From positions 1 through 58,588 of the forward strand of contig JAFVVH010000073.1 of NCBI GenBank assembly GCA_017502285.1: a stretch of DNA of 58,588 bases, in the 5' to 3' direction. Source of the stretch: Oscillospiraceae bacterium. Lineage in GTDB: Bacteria; Bacillota; Clostridia; Oscillospirales; Oscillospiraceae. The notes beneath the pieces are model-generated. The model had not been told where the DNA came from. It did no database searches and saw only the letters and a list, made by a program, of their open reading frames with translations. The translations under genes and the position numbers were made by a program. Shown here in pieces: positions 31,941 through 41,548 of this stretch (position 1 is the first letter of the stretch; every line of letters starts with the position of its first letter).

Positions 31941-34052
31941 TTGGACGGCAGACAATTCCATACCCGCGCCCGGTGGGCCGTGCTGTTCATGGGCGCACTT
32001 CTTCTGGTCCTGAGCGCGTTTCTCTATAAGACTCAGATCATTCAGGGCGAGTACTATGCCGCCCTTTCCCGGCAGAAGATCTCCAATATCGAGTCGGTAG
32101 AGGCCGGGCGGGGCAACATTACCGATGTCTATGGCCGTGTTCTGGTCACCAACCGGGTCAGCTATCAGGTCACGCTGGACACCTCCCGCATGGGTGACGC
32201 GGAAAACCGCAACCGCATCTTGACTGAACTGGTGCAGGTATGTGCCGACTCCGGTGTGGAATGGACAGATACTCTGCCCATCACCACCGTCGTCCCCTTT
32301 GAATATACCACCGACGAACCCTTTACCTACCGCACCACCAATGAGCAGGGTAAATCCGTACACAACACCACCCGTCTGTATAAGCTGGCCACAGTCATGA
32401 AGTGGATCGAAAAGCGGGACGGCATGGCCGTCTCCCTGCCCACCCCAAAAGAACTGCTGGACAGCATGAGTGAAAGCTTCAAGCTGGAACTGACCGACCC
32501 GGAACAGGAACGGGCCGTTCTGGGTGTGCTGTATGAGCTGTATCTGCGCTCCAAGGATGTCAACCGCACCGCCTACATTTTTGCCAGAGATGTAGACATG
32601 GACTTTATTGCCCGGGTAAAAGAGCGGGGTCTGGCAGGGGTGACCATCCAGCCCACCACCGCCCGGCAGTACAACACCGACTATGCCGCCCACCTGCTGG
32701 GCCGCGTTGGTCTGATGGACGCGGACGAGTGGGCCAAATATAAAACCGTAGATCTGGACGAAGACGGCTTCATGGATTACCAGATGGATGACAGTGTGGG
32801 TAAAGAGGGTGTAGAAAAGGTTTTTGAGTCCTATCTCCGGGGCACCGCCGGCACCCGCAGTGTGGAACTGAACACCAAGGGCAAGGTGGTCAGCGAGGAA
32901 TGGATCCGCCAGCCCGAGGCAGGCGGCAATGTAGTGCTTACGTTGGATGCAGACCTGCAGCGTGCAGTGGAAGACTCCTTGGCCAAGCGCATCCCCAACC
33001 TGTCCGGCAAAAACACCGAGGGTGCGGCCGCTGTGGTCATCGATGTCACAGACGGCGGCGTTCTGGCCAGTGCCTCCTACCCCACCTTCCGGCTGTCCTC
33101 CTACTCCGCCGACTATAACGAGAATGCCGCCAATCCTCTCAAGCCCCTTTACAACCGTGCCCTGCTGGGCACCTATGCCCCCGGCTCCACCTTTAAGCCC
33201 GTCACTGGCATCGCAGCATTGGAAGAAGGGATCATCACCCCCTCCACCCGCATACTGGATACCGGCGTGTACCGCTATTACTCCAACGAGGGCCCCCGCT
33301 GCTGGATCTATAATCAGAGCGGCGGCACCCATGGCCAGCAGACCGTGGCCGATGCCATCAAAAATTCCTGCAACATTTTCTTCTACGACGTGGGCCGTCA
33401 GCTGGGCATCGAACGGCTGCAGCAGTACGCAAAAATGTTTGGTCTGGCACAAAAGACCGGTCTTGAGCTGCCGGAGAGCTCCGGTGTCATGGCCGGCCCG
33501 GAATACACCGAGTCCATGGGCGGCACGTGGTATCCCGGCAACACCCTGTCCGTAGCCATCGGTCAGGAGAGCAGCCAGTTCACCCCCATCCAGCTTGCCA
33601 ACTACGTAGCCACGCTGGTCAACGGCGGCACCCGTTATCAAACTCACCTGCTCAAACAGGTGCGCTCGGGGGACAATTCCCGGGTTCTTTATCAATATCA
33701 GCCTCAGGTGCTGGGCACACTGGAATTAAAGGACAAAAACCTCAACGCGGTCAAGGCCGGTATGCTGGCGCTGACCCAGGAGGGTTCCCTTGCCCGGTAC
33801 TTCCAGAGTCTGGATGTCAAGGTAGGGGCAAAAACCGGCTCCGCGCAGGTCAGTGCCACCTCCCGGGACTCCAACGCGGTACTGGTGTGCTTCGCCCCCT
33901 ATGACGATCCCGAGATCGCCCTTGCCATCGTGGCGGAAAAGGGCGGCACCGGCTCGGAGCTGGGCGCTGTGGCCGCGGACATTTTCCACGCTTACTTCAA
34001 TGCCCGCCGGACGCAGGAATTAATCCAAACAGAAAACACACTGGTACAATGA
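31941..34052 (+). CDS. mrdA: Penicillin-binding protein 2 (elongation transpeptidase)
   Basis: 703 residues from a TTG start at 31941, seven bases after GGAGGT. A single N-terminal membrane anchor (about residues 12-30) is followed by the class B PBP dimerisation region (about 40-330) and the transpeptidase domain: SxxK motif STFK (S416-K419), SxN motif SCN (about 476) and KTG (about 631, AKTGSAQ). It cross-links lateral-wall peptidoglycan together with the rod complex. mreC, mreD and mrdA all use non-ATG starts, which may keep their levels low and balanced. Confidence 0.95.
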   Translation: MDGRQFHTRARWAVLFMGALLLVLSAFLYKTQIIQGEYYAALSRQKISNIESVEAGRGNITDVYGRVLVTNRVSYQVTLDTSRMGDAENRNRILTELVQVCADSGVEWTDTLPITTVVPFEYTTDEPFTYRTTNEQGKSVHNTTRLYKLATVMKWIEKRDGMAVSLPTPKELLDSMSESFKLELTDPEQERAVLGVLYELYLRSKDVNRTAYIFARDVDMDFIARVKERGLAGVTIQPTTARQYNTDYAAHLLGRVGLMDADEWAKYKTVDLDEDGFMDYQMDDSVGKEGVEKVFESYLRGTAGTRSVELNTKGKVVSEEWIRQPEAGGNVVLTLDADLQRAVEDSLAKRIPNLSGKNTEGAAAVVIDVTDGGVLASASYPTFRLSSYSADYNENAANPLKPLYNRALLGTYAPGSTFKPVTGIAALEEGIITPSTRILDTGVYRYYSNEGPRCWIYNQSGGTHGQQTVADAIKNSCNIFFYDVGRQLGIERLQQYAKMFGLAQKTGLELPESSGVMAGPEYTESMGGTWYPGNTLSVAIGQESSQFTPIQLANYVATLVNGGTRYQTHLLKQVRSGDNSRVLYQYQPQVLGTLELKDKNLNAVKAGMLALTQEGSLARYFQSLDVKVGAKTGSAQVSATSRDSNAVLVCFAPYDDPEIALAIVAEKGGTGSELGAVAADIFHAYFNARRTQELIQTENTLVQ

Positions 34053-34064
34053 CCGGCTTTGTAT

Positions 34065-34070
34065 TATAAT
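34065..34070 (+). promoter_or_regulatory. -10 element ahead of the mrp gene
   Basis: TATAAT at 34065-34070 with a poor -35 (TGGTAC, 34042-34047, 17 bases away). It would give the Mrp-type gene its own transcript of about 60 leader bases in addition to read-through from mrdA. Confidence 0.5.
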
Positions 34071-34133
34071 AACCGCAAGCCAGTTATTACACTTTAGTTC
34101 ACAGCATCAACGCAACCAAAGGAGAGATCAACT

Positions 34134-34958
34134 ATGGCAGAAAATTGCACCCACGACTGTTCCACCTGTAGTTCCAACTGCGGGGAGCGTACCGCACCTC
34201 AGGACCTGCGAGCCCCGGCCAACCCCCACTCCAACGTAAAAAAAGTCATCGCCGTGGTCAGCGGCAAGGGCGGCGTAGGCAAAAGCACCGTCACCGCTTC
34301 TCTTGCCGTGGCCATGGAGCGCCGCGGCAAGAAGGTCGGTATTCTGGACGCAGATATTACCGGCCCCTCCATCCCCAAGGCCTTCGGCCTGCACGAGCGG
34401 CTCACCGGCGGCGACGAGGGTATGTACCCCGCCCGCACCCAGACCGACATTCAGGTGGTATCCCTGAACCTACTCACCGAAAACGAGACCGACCCCGTCA
34501 TCTGGCGCGGCCCGGTCATTGCCGGCGTGGTCACTCAGTTCTGGAGCGAGACCGCCTGGGGCGATGTGGACTATCTGTTCGTAGACATGCCTCCCGGCAC
34601 CGGTGATGTGCCCCTGACCGTGTTCCAGTCCCTGCCTGTGGACGGCATCATCGTGGTCACCTCCCCTCAGGAGCTGGTAAGCATGATCGTAGCCAAGGCG
34701 GTCAATATGGCCCGGATGATGAACATTCCCATTCTGGGTCTGGTGGAAAACTACAGCTACTTCCAGTGCCCCGACTGTGGCAAGAAGCATGCCATTTTCG
34801 GCGAAAGCAAGCTGGATGAGACCGCCAAGGAACTGGGACTGCCCATTCTGGCCCGCCTGCCCATTGACTCCACCCTGGCTCTGGCCTGTGACAACGGCCT
34901 TGTTGAGGGTGTGACCCACAACTATCTGGAGCCGGTTGCTGAGGCTCTGGACAAATAA
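34134..34958 (+). CDS. Mrp/NBP35-type iron-sulfur carrier ATPase
   Basis: 274 residues. A Cys-rich N-terminus (NCTHDCSTCSSNC, about 4-16) can hold an Fe-S cluster as in NBP35. A deviant Walker A GKGGVGKST (about 44-52), a DADITGPS switch (about 72) and DMPPGTGD (about 155) mark the MinD/Mrp ATPase fold, and CPDCGKKH (about 212) supplies the bridging CxxC. It should carry Fe-S clusters to apo-proteins. Its MinD-like fold and position after mrdA could be mistaken for minD, but the CxxC argues for Mrp. Confidence 0.92.
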   Translation: MAENCTHDCSTCSSNCGERTAPQDLRAPANPHSNVKKVIAVVSGKGGVGKSTVTASLAVAMERRGKKVGILDADITGPSIPKAFGLHERLTGGDEGMYPARTQTDIQVVSLNLLTENETDPVIWRGPVIAGVVTQFWSETAWGDVDYLFVDMPPGTGDVPLTVFQSLPVDGIIVVTSPQELVSMIVAKAVNMARMMNIPILGLVENYSYFQCPDCGKKHAIFGESKLDETAKELGLPILARLPIDSTLALACDNGLVEGVTHNYLEPVAEALDK

Positions 34959-34970
34959 CTCCAAACAAAA

Positions 34971-35005
34971 AACAGCGCCGCCCGGCCGGGCGGCGCTGTT
35001 TTTTT
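34971..35005. terminator. Terminator between mrp and the prsA-like gene
   Basis: AACAGCGCCGCCCG (34971-34984) pairs with CGGGCGGCGCTGTT (34987-35000), followed by TTTTT. It ends the rightward block; the convergent gene stops at 35016. Confidence 0.93.
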
Positions 35006-35015
35006 CATTTATCAT

Positions 35016-36224
35016 TTATTCTTTTCCCATCAGCTGAGCGATGGTGTTGCGGTAGATCTGCATGGCATCGTACACGGCCTTGGCATCCAGCGCCTTGCCC
35101 GCGTCGGTCAGCTCGATCTGCGCGCTTTCGATCCACAAACTTCCCATCAGACTCATCTGCTCGTTGATAAAGGTCTCCTTGATCTCCTCCGTGGCCTGCA
35201 TGGGCAGACGCAGGATGATGTGATAGCCGTGCATACCCTCCACGATTTCACTGAGCTGACCGGGCTCCAGTTCCAGCGCCGCCATCTCAAAGGCGGGGTC
35301 GATGTTGGTGTTGGCCTGGAAGGTATAGCCCTCCGGACTGGTAGCCAGACCAGGATCCTCGCTGTTTTCCTTCATCAGCTTGTCAAACAGGGCCTGATCG
35401 TTTCCGCTGGCCTTGATTTGGGCCAGCAGTTCCTCTGCCTTTGCTTTCTTCTGCGCTTTGACCTCATCGGTGGCTTCCTTAGTTTCCAAAAGGATGTGCT
35501 TGACCGAGTAGTAGCCGGCAGTATCCAGATAGGACAGCAGGATCTCCTCGGTAGGCTCCCGCTCACCGCCCTCGCCGAAATAATGGTCAGACAGACCCTG
35601 ATACAGGTAATCCATCTGATAGTTCCATGCGAACAGTTCATTGGTCAGCGCCTGCTGCCACAAGTACTGCTCCACAGAAACCTTGTCGGTGTCGGCGGCC
35701 AGCTGGTCGGCCAGGGTGTCAAGAGAGGTCTGAACGGCCTGCTTGTCCTCCTGCTTGACGGCAATACCCGCCTCCTTAGCCTTGCGCTCCACGATGCGCT
35801 GTATGGCGGCATATTTTACCGAGTCCTCCACCATATACTCGGCAAAAGTCTTGCCGGGCTCTTCCTCCTCACCGATGACAGCGGTCCAGGGCAACTGGTC
35901 GGTGCCCTGATAGTAAGAATAGTACTCTACCATGTTGTCACAGTTGGTCACCAGCCAGTACATCAGCTCACCGGCAGTAATATCCATCCCATCCGCGGTA
36001 GCAACCACGGTATCGGGAGCCAGCCCGCACAGATAGGTGCAGATGTCGGTCACGGTGCTCAGCTCCACCGTACCCAGAGGCTCTCTCTCAACGGAGACAG
36101 AGCCGGAAACAGCCCCGCTCTGCGCGGAGGAGGACGCTGCACCCTGCTTGCCGCAGCCGGTAAGCACACACATGCACATTACGATCACCAAGGCCATCGC
36201 CGTCACACGCTGAAACAGTTTCAT
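35016..36224 (-). CDS. PrsA-like parvulin foldase lipoprotein
   Basis: 402 residues. A lipoprotein signal (MKLFQRVTAMALVIVMCMCV then LTGC, lipidated Cys near residue 24) and a Ser/Ala linker precede an N-terminal SurA-like region. A parvulin-type peptidyl-prolyl isomerase domain follows (about 240-355; SVKHILLETKE at its start, ENSEDPG, GYHIILRL at the end). It would fold exported proteins on the outer face of the membrane. The ATG at 36224 is preferred because the signal peptide begins there and GGATAGAAGA precedes it. Confidence 0.9.
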   Translation of the reverse strand: MKLFQRVTAMALVIVMCMCVLTGCGKQGAASSSAQSGAVSGSVSVEREPLGTVELSTVTDICTYLCGLAPDTVVATADGMDITAGELMYWLVTNCDNMVEYYSYYQGTDQLPWTAVIGEEEEPGKTFAEYMVEDSVKYAAIQRIVERKAKEAGIAVKQEDKQAVQTSLDTLADQLAADTDKVSVEQYLWQQALTNELFAWNYQMDYLYQGLSDHYFGEGGEREPTEEILLSYLDTAGYYSVKHILLETKEATDEVKAQKKAKAEELLAQIKASGNDQALFDKLMKENSEDPGLATSPEGYTFQANTNIDPAFEMAALELEPGQLSEIVEGMHGYHIILRLPMQATEEIKETFINEQMSLMGSLWIESAQIELTDAGKALDAKAVYDAMQIYRNTIAQLMGKE

Positions 36225-36318
36225 ATTTCTTCTATCCTTTCTCAATGGGGATGCATACAGGCAACAGTATACCGTAAAATCTTTCAAAAAGCCAGTACGA
36301 CCAGCCCTGTTTTACAGA

Positions 36319-39300
36319 TTATTTAAACTTATCTTCCTCGTCGGGTGCCGCGTATTCCTCCACCAGCTTCTGGGCCGCCTTGAGCACATCCTCACCTTTT
36401 TTCAGGTGCAGGGACAGGTAGGGCTTCTCCCCGGCGGCAAAGAGCAGGCGACCCTTGTAGCGGATATCCGCACACAGTTCCCCGATGCGCTTCAAGTCAA
36501 ACTGCGGCACAGCAAAGAGCAGACAGCCGCCCTTCTGACTGATGTCGGTAATACCGCAGCCGGCGGCCGCCGCCCGCATCAGCGCCACGCTGATCAGGTT
36601 GTTCACCGGCCGGGGCGGCTCACCGTAGCGGTCGATGAGCTCATCCACCAGATCGTCCGCCTCCTCCTCGCTGCGGATGCGGGCGATGCGCCGGTACAGA
36701 TCCATGCGCTGTTCCGCCGCAGGCACATAGCGGTCCGGAATGTTGGCTGATACAGCCAGATCGGCGGCGCACTCGGTGCGGATCTGAGCCGTCTGCCCCT
36801 GTTCGGTGAGCACGGCTTCCTCCAATAGTTTCAGATACAGATCATAGCCCACACTGAGCAAAAAGCCCGACTGTTCCGGGCCCAGCACATTGCCCGCGCC
36901 CCGGATCTCCAGATCCCGCATGGCGATCTTAAAGCCGGAACCAAACTCGGCAAACTCCCGCACCGCGCCCAGCCGCTTGGCCGCCACCTCAGTGAGCACC
37001 TTGCCCCGGCGGTAGGTCATATAGGCAAAGGCCCGCCGGGCCGAGCGGCCTACGCGCCCCCGGATCTGGTGCAGCTGGGCAAGACCCAGCTGGTCCGCGT
37101 CTTCAATAATGAGGGTGTTTGCGTTGGGTAGGTCAATGCCCGTTTCAATGATGGTGGTGCACACCAGCACGTTGATCTCGCCGTCGGTCATGCGGCTCAT
37201 GACCTGATCGATAGCCTCCTGAGTCATCTTGCCGTGGGCCACCCCTACCACTGCGTCCTCACCCAGCATCTGCTGGATGCGTCCGGCAGTGCGGTCGATG
37301 GTCTCCACCCGGTTGTGCAGGTAAAACACCTGTCCGCCCCGCTCCAGCTCCCGCCGCATGGCATCGGCCAGTACGGACCAGTCGTGCTCCAGCACGTAGG
37401 TCTGCACCGGCTGGCGGTTCTGGGGTGGTTCCTCCAGAATGGACATGTCCCGGATGCCGCTCAGCGCCATATTCAGCGTTCTGGGTATGGGGGTAGCGGA
37501 CAGGGTGAGTACATCCACCTGCTTAAAGTTCTCCTTCAGTTTCTCCTTGTGGGTCACCCCGAAACGCTGCTCCTCGTCCACCACCAGAAGGCCCAGATCT
37601 TTAAATTGTACATCCTTGTTAAACAGGCGATGTGTGCCGATCAGCACGTCCACCCGGCCCTCCTGTACCCGGCGCAGAGTCTCCTTCATCTGGGTCGGGG
37701 TGCGGAAGCGGCTGACCACATCAATGTTCACCGGATAGCGGGAAAACCGCTTCAGCGCCGTCAGATAATGCTGCCGGGCCAGCACGGTGGTGGGGGCCAA
37801 AATGGCCGCCTGCTTGCCGTCCAGCACACACTTCATGATGGCCCGGAAGGCCACCTCCGTCTTTCCGTAGCCCACGTCGCCGCATAGCAGCCGGTCCATG
37901 GGCATGGGCCGTTCCATATCCGCCTTGATCTCCTGTACACAGCGCAGCTGATCCTCGGTCTCTACATATTCAAACTGGTCCTCAAACTCCTTCTGCCACG
38001 GGGAGTCGGGCGAGAAGGAATAACCCGGCTGCCGCTGGCGCTGAGCATAGAGCTGGATGAGCCCCTTGGCAAGGTCGGCCACCGCCTTCTTGGTTCGGGT
38101 CTTGGCCTTCTCCCAGTCGGTACCTCCCAAGCGGGACAGTTTCTTGTGCTCCTGCTCCTCCCCGCCGCCAATGTACTTGCTTACCAGATCCAACTGGGTG
38201 GCCGGAACGTAGAGCACATCCGTTCCGGCATAGGCGATCTTCACGTAATCCTTTTCCACGCCGTCGGCAGGAATTTTGACCATTCCTTCGAATCGACCCA
38301 CACCGTGGTGCTCATGCACTACCAGATCACCGGTCGATAGGTCGGTAAAACTCTCCAACTTGCGGCGGTTGGTTGCCGCCTTTTTCGTCCCGCGCTTGAC
38401 GGTCGCCCCCTGCCCTTCGGTAAGCACCGCAAGGCGCAGGTCCGGATACTCCACACCACCGGACAGCCCGCCCACGGTGATAAGGATCTCTCCCTGTTGG
38501 GGCAGACGGTTTGCTTCAAATTCCAGCGCAGCGGTCACACCCTGTTCCCGGAGCAGGGTATGCAGATTTTCCGCCCGCTGCCGGGTGCCCACGAGCACCA
38601 GCGAAGCGTAGCCCCCAGTGCGGTACTGCTGCAGATCAGCCACTGCCGTTTCCAGACTGGCCCCAAAACCGGGCAGCTGTTTGGCCATCACCGACAGCAG
38701 GGTGCGGGGCGGGGCGGGATAGCTGGACAGGGTGAAGGAGTCCAGATAGGCCACCGGCCAGTCCTCCAACCTCCGGTTCAGTTCATCAAAACTCAGGGCC
38801 AGCCGGGCGCAGGAGCCGCACAGCTCGCCCCGCTCCATCAGGGTCTTTGCGTCCTCCTCCAGCTGCCACTGATAGGTCTTTGCCCGCTCGGCCACCCGGC
38901 TGCTCTCGGAAAAGAGCACGCAGGCATCCGCAGGCAGATAGTCTGCCGCTGTGGTATCATCGGGGCAGATCAGGGTCAGATAGCGATCCAGCGTAGACAG
39001 AGACCGTCCGGAGGCGATGGCCTCCCGGTCCGTGCGCAAACTGGTCAGCAGCTCCTGCTCTCCCCGTTTTTCCGCTCCGGCGATCAGCTTGTCAAGTTGG
39101 GCCAGCAGCCCGGCAAGGCCGCCGGGCGCCAGCTGGGGCAGCAGCTCCGCCGCGGGCAGCAGCCGCACCTGCTCCACATTTTCCGTGCGCCGCTGGCTCA
39201 CCGGGTCAAAATAACCCATGGCATCCAGATCGTCGCCAAAGAACTCCGCACGTACAGGCTGGGGCATTTCCGGCGAAAACACGTCCAATATTCCGCCGCG

Positions 39301-39825
39301 CAGGGCAAATTGCCCCACGTCCTCCACCTGCTCACAGCGGGTGTAGCCCGCCGCGGCCAGCTGCTCGGAGATCTCGTTCAGGTCGTAGACCTTGCCTACC
39401 TCAAGAGTGCGGCAGGCATGTTTCAATGTGTCCGGGCTCATGGTCCGCTGCATCAGGCTCTCCACCGTAGCCACCAGCAGGGGCACTTCTCCGTCCGCCA
39501 GTGCCCGCAGCAGTGCCAGCCGCCGATGCTCCCATTGGCGGGAGACCGCCGCCGCGCTGTGGAAGGTGAATGCGCGGGCAGTCAGCGCCGGGACCACCTG
39601 TCCGGTCAGGGCGGCCAGATCCCGAGCCAGACGGTCTGTCTCCCCTTCGTCGGCGCAAACCACCACCACGCTGCGCCGAGTTTTCCGGTGGATGGCCGCG
39701 GCAAAATGGGCGCGGTGGACCGCCGCCATGCCAGACATCGCTGCGGGGCAGCGGCCATTGTCCATGGCGGTGAGCAGCTGTTCAAATTCCTCCAGCCGTT
39801 CCAGCGCAGACAGCAAAACTTCCAT
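36319..39825 (-). CDS. mfd: Transcription-repair coupling factor
   Basis: 1168 residues, full length for Mfd. Order: UvrB-homology modules (about 1-340), RNA polymerase interaction domain of the CarD/RID type (about 495-555; LVVHEHHGVGRFEG), and the RecG-like SF2 translocase with GDVGYGKTE (about 648), DEEQRFGV (about 749), SATPIPRTL, IIETGIDLPNAN and the C-terminal regulatory domain. It removes stalled polymerase and recruits UvrA. ATG 39825 follows GGGAGGGAATTTGG. A perfect 12-base hairpin lies just upstream in the leader (39854-39879). Confidence 0.96.
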   Translation of the reverse strand: MEVLLSALERLEEFEQLLTAMDNGRCPAAMSGMAAVHRAHFAAAIHRKTRRSVVVVCADEGETDRLARDLAALTGQVVPALTARAFTFHSAAAVSRQWEHRRLALLRALADGEVPLLVATVESLMQRTMSPDTLKHACRTLEVGKVYDLNEISEQLAAAGYTRCEQVEDVGQFALRGGILDVFSPEMPQPVRAEFFGDDLDAMGYFDPVSQRRTENVEQVRLLPAAELLPQLAPGGLAGLLAQLDKLIAGAEKRGEQELLTSLRTDREAIASGRSLSTLDRYLTLICPDDTTAADYLPADACVLFSESSRVAERAKTYQWQLEEDAKTLMERGELCGSCARLALSFDELNRRLEDWPVAYLDSFTLSSYPAPPRTLLSVMAKQLPGFGASLETAVADLQQYRTGGYASLVLVGTRQRAENLHTLLREQGVTAALEFEANRLPQQGEILITVGGLSGGVEYPDLRLAVLTEGQGATVKRGTKKAATNRRKLESFTDLSTGDLVVHEHHGVGRFEGMVKIPADGVEKDYVKIAYAGTDVLYVPATQLDLVSKYIGGGEEQEHKKLSRLGGTDWEKAKTRTKKAVADLAKGLIQLYAQRQRQPGYSFSPDSPWQKEFEDQFEYVETEDQLRCVQEIKADMERPMPMDRLLCGDVGYGKTEVAFRAIMKCVLDGKQAAILAPTTVLARQHYLTALKRFSRYPVNIDVVSRFRTPTQMKETLRRVQEGRVDVLIGTHRLFNKDVQFKDLGLLVVDEEQRFGVTHKEKLKENFKQVDVLTLSATPIPRTLNMALSGIRDMSILEEPPQNRQPVQTYVLEHDWSVLADAMRRELERGGQVFYLHNRVETIDRTAGRIQQMLGEDAVVGVAHGKMTQEAIDQVMSRMTDGEINVLVCTTIIETGIDLPNANTLIIEDADQLGLAQLHQIRGRVGRSARRAFAYMTYRRGKVLTEVAAKRLGAVREFAEFGSGFKIAMRDLEIRGAGNVLGPEQSGFLLSVGYDLYLKLLEEAVLTEQGQTAQIRTECAADLAVSANIPDRYVPAAEQRMDLYRRIARIRSEEEADDLVDELIDRYGEPPRPVNNLISVALMRAAAAGCGITDISQKGGCLLFAVPQFDLKRIGELCADIRYKGRLLFAAGEKPYLSLHLKKGEDVLKAAQKLVEEYAAPDEEDKFK

Positions 39826-39853
39826 CCAAATTCCCTCCCGGAACACGACCACA

Positions 39854-39879
39854 ACCCCCTCTTTTCCAAAAGAGGGGGT
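39854..39879. terminator. Hairpin between mgtE and mfd
   Basis: ACCCCCTCTTTT (39854-39865) and AAAAGAGGGGGT (39868-39879) form a perfect 12-base stem with a two-base spacer that forces a small loop. It lies about 80 bases after the mgtE stop and 29 bases before the mfd start. It may end mgtE transcription or shape the mfd leader; no T-run follows. Confidence 0.5.
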
Positions 39880-39956
39880 GTGAATCATTGTTTGCCTTGT
39901 CAGTATAGCCTATTTCAGGGTCGTTTTCAAGCACTGCAGGGCGAATATGCCGCATT

Positions 39957-41327
39957 TTATATCCCCAGCACCTGTGTTGCCGTGGCAAAGTAGATCAGCA
40001 ACGAGATCGCGTCCACCACCGTGGTGATGAAGGGGGAAGCCATCACCGCCGGGTCGATACCCAACCGATGCGCCCCAATGGGCAGCAGGCAGCCTACCAC
40101 CTTGGCACACACCACCGTCAGCGCCAGCGCCACGCATACCACCAGCGCCACAGCCACCGTCACCTCCGGATTACCCATAAGCAGTCTGTCCACCAACAGC
40201 ATTTTGACAAAGTTTGCCCCGCCCAGACACAAGCCACACAGCACAGCCACCCGTGCTTCCTTCCACACCACGGCAAGGGTGTCGGACAGGCCAACCTCAC
40301 CCAGCGACAGGGCGCGGATGACCGCCACAGAGGACTGGGAGCCGGAATTGCCTCCCGTTCCGGTGAGCATTGGAATAAAGGCCGTCAGCACCACGCAGGC
40401 GGCAAGTGCACTTTCAAATCCGGTAAGAATGATGCCCGTAAAGGTGGCCGACAGCATCAGAAGCAGCAGCCACGGAATGCGCGAGCGCACCGTCTCCCAC
40501 ACCCCGGTCTTCAAATAGGGCTTATCCACCGGCACAATGGCGGCCATACGCTCAAAGTCCTCGGTGATCTCCTCTTCCAGCACGTCCATGGCATCGTCCA
40601 CGGTGACGATGCCCACCAGCCGTCCGTCCCCATCCACCACAGGCAGCGCGGTCAGGTCATACCGGGCAAACATCTGGGCCACCACCTCCCGGTCCTCCAG
40701 CGTGTGGACGGACAGAAGACGAGTCTCCATGATGTCCTGAATGGGGGTATCCTCCTGGGCCAACAGCATCCGCCGTACCGTCACCACACCCACCAGTTCC
40801 CGGCGGCGGATGACGTAGCAGGTATATACCGTCTCCTTGTCCACGCCCTCCCTGCGAATCCGATGAAAAGCCTGCGCCACTGTGTCCTCCGGGCGCAGGG
40901 AAACGAATTCGGTGGTCATGATAGCCCCTGCGCTGTCCTTGGGATAGCGCAACAGGGTGTTGATCTGACTGCGGGTGGCCGGATCGGTGTTGCGCAGGAT
41001 GCGGGACACTACGTTGGCGGGCATGTCTTCAATGATGTCCACCGTGTCGTCCACGTACAGCGCATCCAGCACTTCACGCAGCTCCCGGTCACTCAGTGCG
41101 TTAATGAGCCGCTGCTGGTCGTCGCTGTCCTCCAGATAGGCAAACACCTCTGCCGCCAGTTCCTTGGGCAGCAGGCGAAAGACCACCAGCATCAGTTCCG
41201 GGGCCAGTTCCTCCAGAAACGAGGCGATATCCACCTCGTTCATGGTCTTCAATTCCTGCTTCAGCTGTCTGAACTGACGGCTCTCCGCCAACTCCAACAG
41301 CGCCTTGAAATCATAATTCTCGTACAT
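39957..41327 (-). CDS. mgtE: Magnesium transporter MgtE
   Basis: 456 residues. Order: N-terminal superhelical domain (about 1-130), two CBS domains (about 135-260; TTEFVSLRPEDTVAQAFHRI and GRLVGIVTVDDAMDVLEEE), a connecting helix and five membrane helices (about 290-455) with the pore motif GTGGNSGSQSS. The N and CBS domains sense Mg2+ and close the channel when it is abundant. Start ATG 41327 follows AAAGGGGAATTGCC. The 215-base leader with internal terminator, small reading frame and long-range helices suggests transcriptional control by Mg2+. Confidence 0.96.
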   Translation of the reverse strand: MYENYDFKALLELAESRQFRQLKQELKTMNEVDIASFLEELAPELMLVVFRLLPKELAAEVFAYLEDSDDQQRLINALSDRELREVLDALYVDDTVDIIEDMPANVVSRILRNTDPATRSQINTLLRYPKDSAGAIMTTEFVSLRPEDTVAQAFHRIRREGVDKETVYTCYVIRRRELVGVVTVRRMLLAQEDTPIQDIMETRLLSVHTLEDREVVAQMFARYDLTALPVVDGDGRLVGIVTVDDAMDVLEEEITEDFERMAAIVPVDKPYLKTGVWETVRSRIPWLLLLMLSATFTGIILTGFESALAACVVLTAFIPMLTGTGGNSGSQSSVAVIRALSLGEVGLSDTLAVVWKEARVAVLCGLCLGGANFVKMLLVDRLLMGNPEVTVAVALVVCVALALTVVCAKVVGCLLPIGAHRLGIDPAVMASPFITTVVDAISLLIYFATATQVLGI

Positions 41328-41368
41328 GGCAATTCCCCTTTCAACGGCATCTTCCTGAAAGCGGGCAC

Positions 41369-41399
41369 AAAAAGGCCACAGGGTTATTCTTCCCTGCGG
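41369..41399 (-). terminator. Attenuator-like terminator in the mgtE leader
   Basis: On the minus strand CCGCAGGG (41399-41392) pairs with CCCTGTGG (41383-41376), one G-U pair, followed by a T-run (41373-41369). It lies about 40 bases before the mgtE start and would stop transcription unless relieved. Confidence 0.75.
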
Positions 41400-41486
41400 C
41401 TGTTATCACCTATGCGGCAAAGGGTACATTAGCCCCTCACTCACCCAATTGGGCGGTGCGCATAGACCCACTCGCGTGATAACAGC
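41399..41486 (-). ncRNA. Structured mgtE leader RNA (candidate Mg2+ riboregulator)
   Basis: Perfect 11-base complementarity joins 41476-41486 with 41399-41409 (GTGATAACAGC and its complement). It is extended inwards by CGCATAG/CTATGCG (41459-41465 with 41410-41416), enclosing a further GCCCAATTGGGT hairpin (about 41442-41453) and a GGGGC...ACCC element. The closing helix abuts the terminator stem at 41399. It does not match the M-box or NiCo consensus as I remember them. Confidence 0.55.
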
Positions 41487-41517
41487 ATCCTGTGTCCCTG
41501 CTACTTCGGTCGTCCAT
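41437..41517 (-). CDS. Putative leader peptide of mgtE (26 aa)
   Basis: In the mgtE leader an ATG (41517-41515) is preceded at six bases by GGGAGGTG and opens 26 codons ending TGA at 41439-41437. The peptide is MDDRSSRDTGCCYHASGSMR then TAQLGE. The N-terminal Met-Asp-Asp and further Asp recall acidic leader peptides (for example MgtL) at which ribosomes destabilise when Mg2+ is low. Codons 11-14 (TGC TGT TAT CAC) form one strand of the long-range helix, so translation would compete with that helix. Expression is not proven. Confidence 0.5.
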   Translation of the reverse strand: MDDRSSRDTGCCYHASGSMRTAQLGE

Positions 41518-41548
41518 GCGCTCCACCTCCCTATGTCATTTTATTGTT

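Noticed and set aside
34134..34958. minD as identity of the ATPase after mrdA
   Set aside because: The CxxC bridge and Cys-rich N-terminus and the absence of a C-terminal membrane helix point to Mrp/NBP35.
41328..41542. mgtE leader as a standard M-box riboswitch
   Set aside because: The conserved M-box blocks as I remember them are not found in order. A covariance-model search would decide; a significant hit would overturn this.
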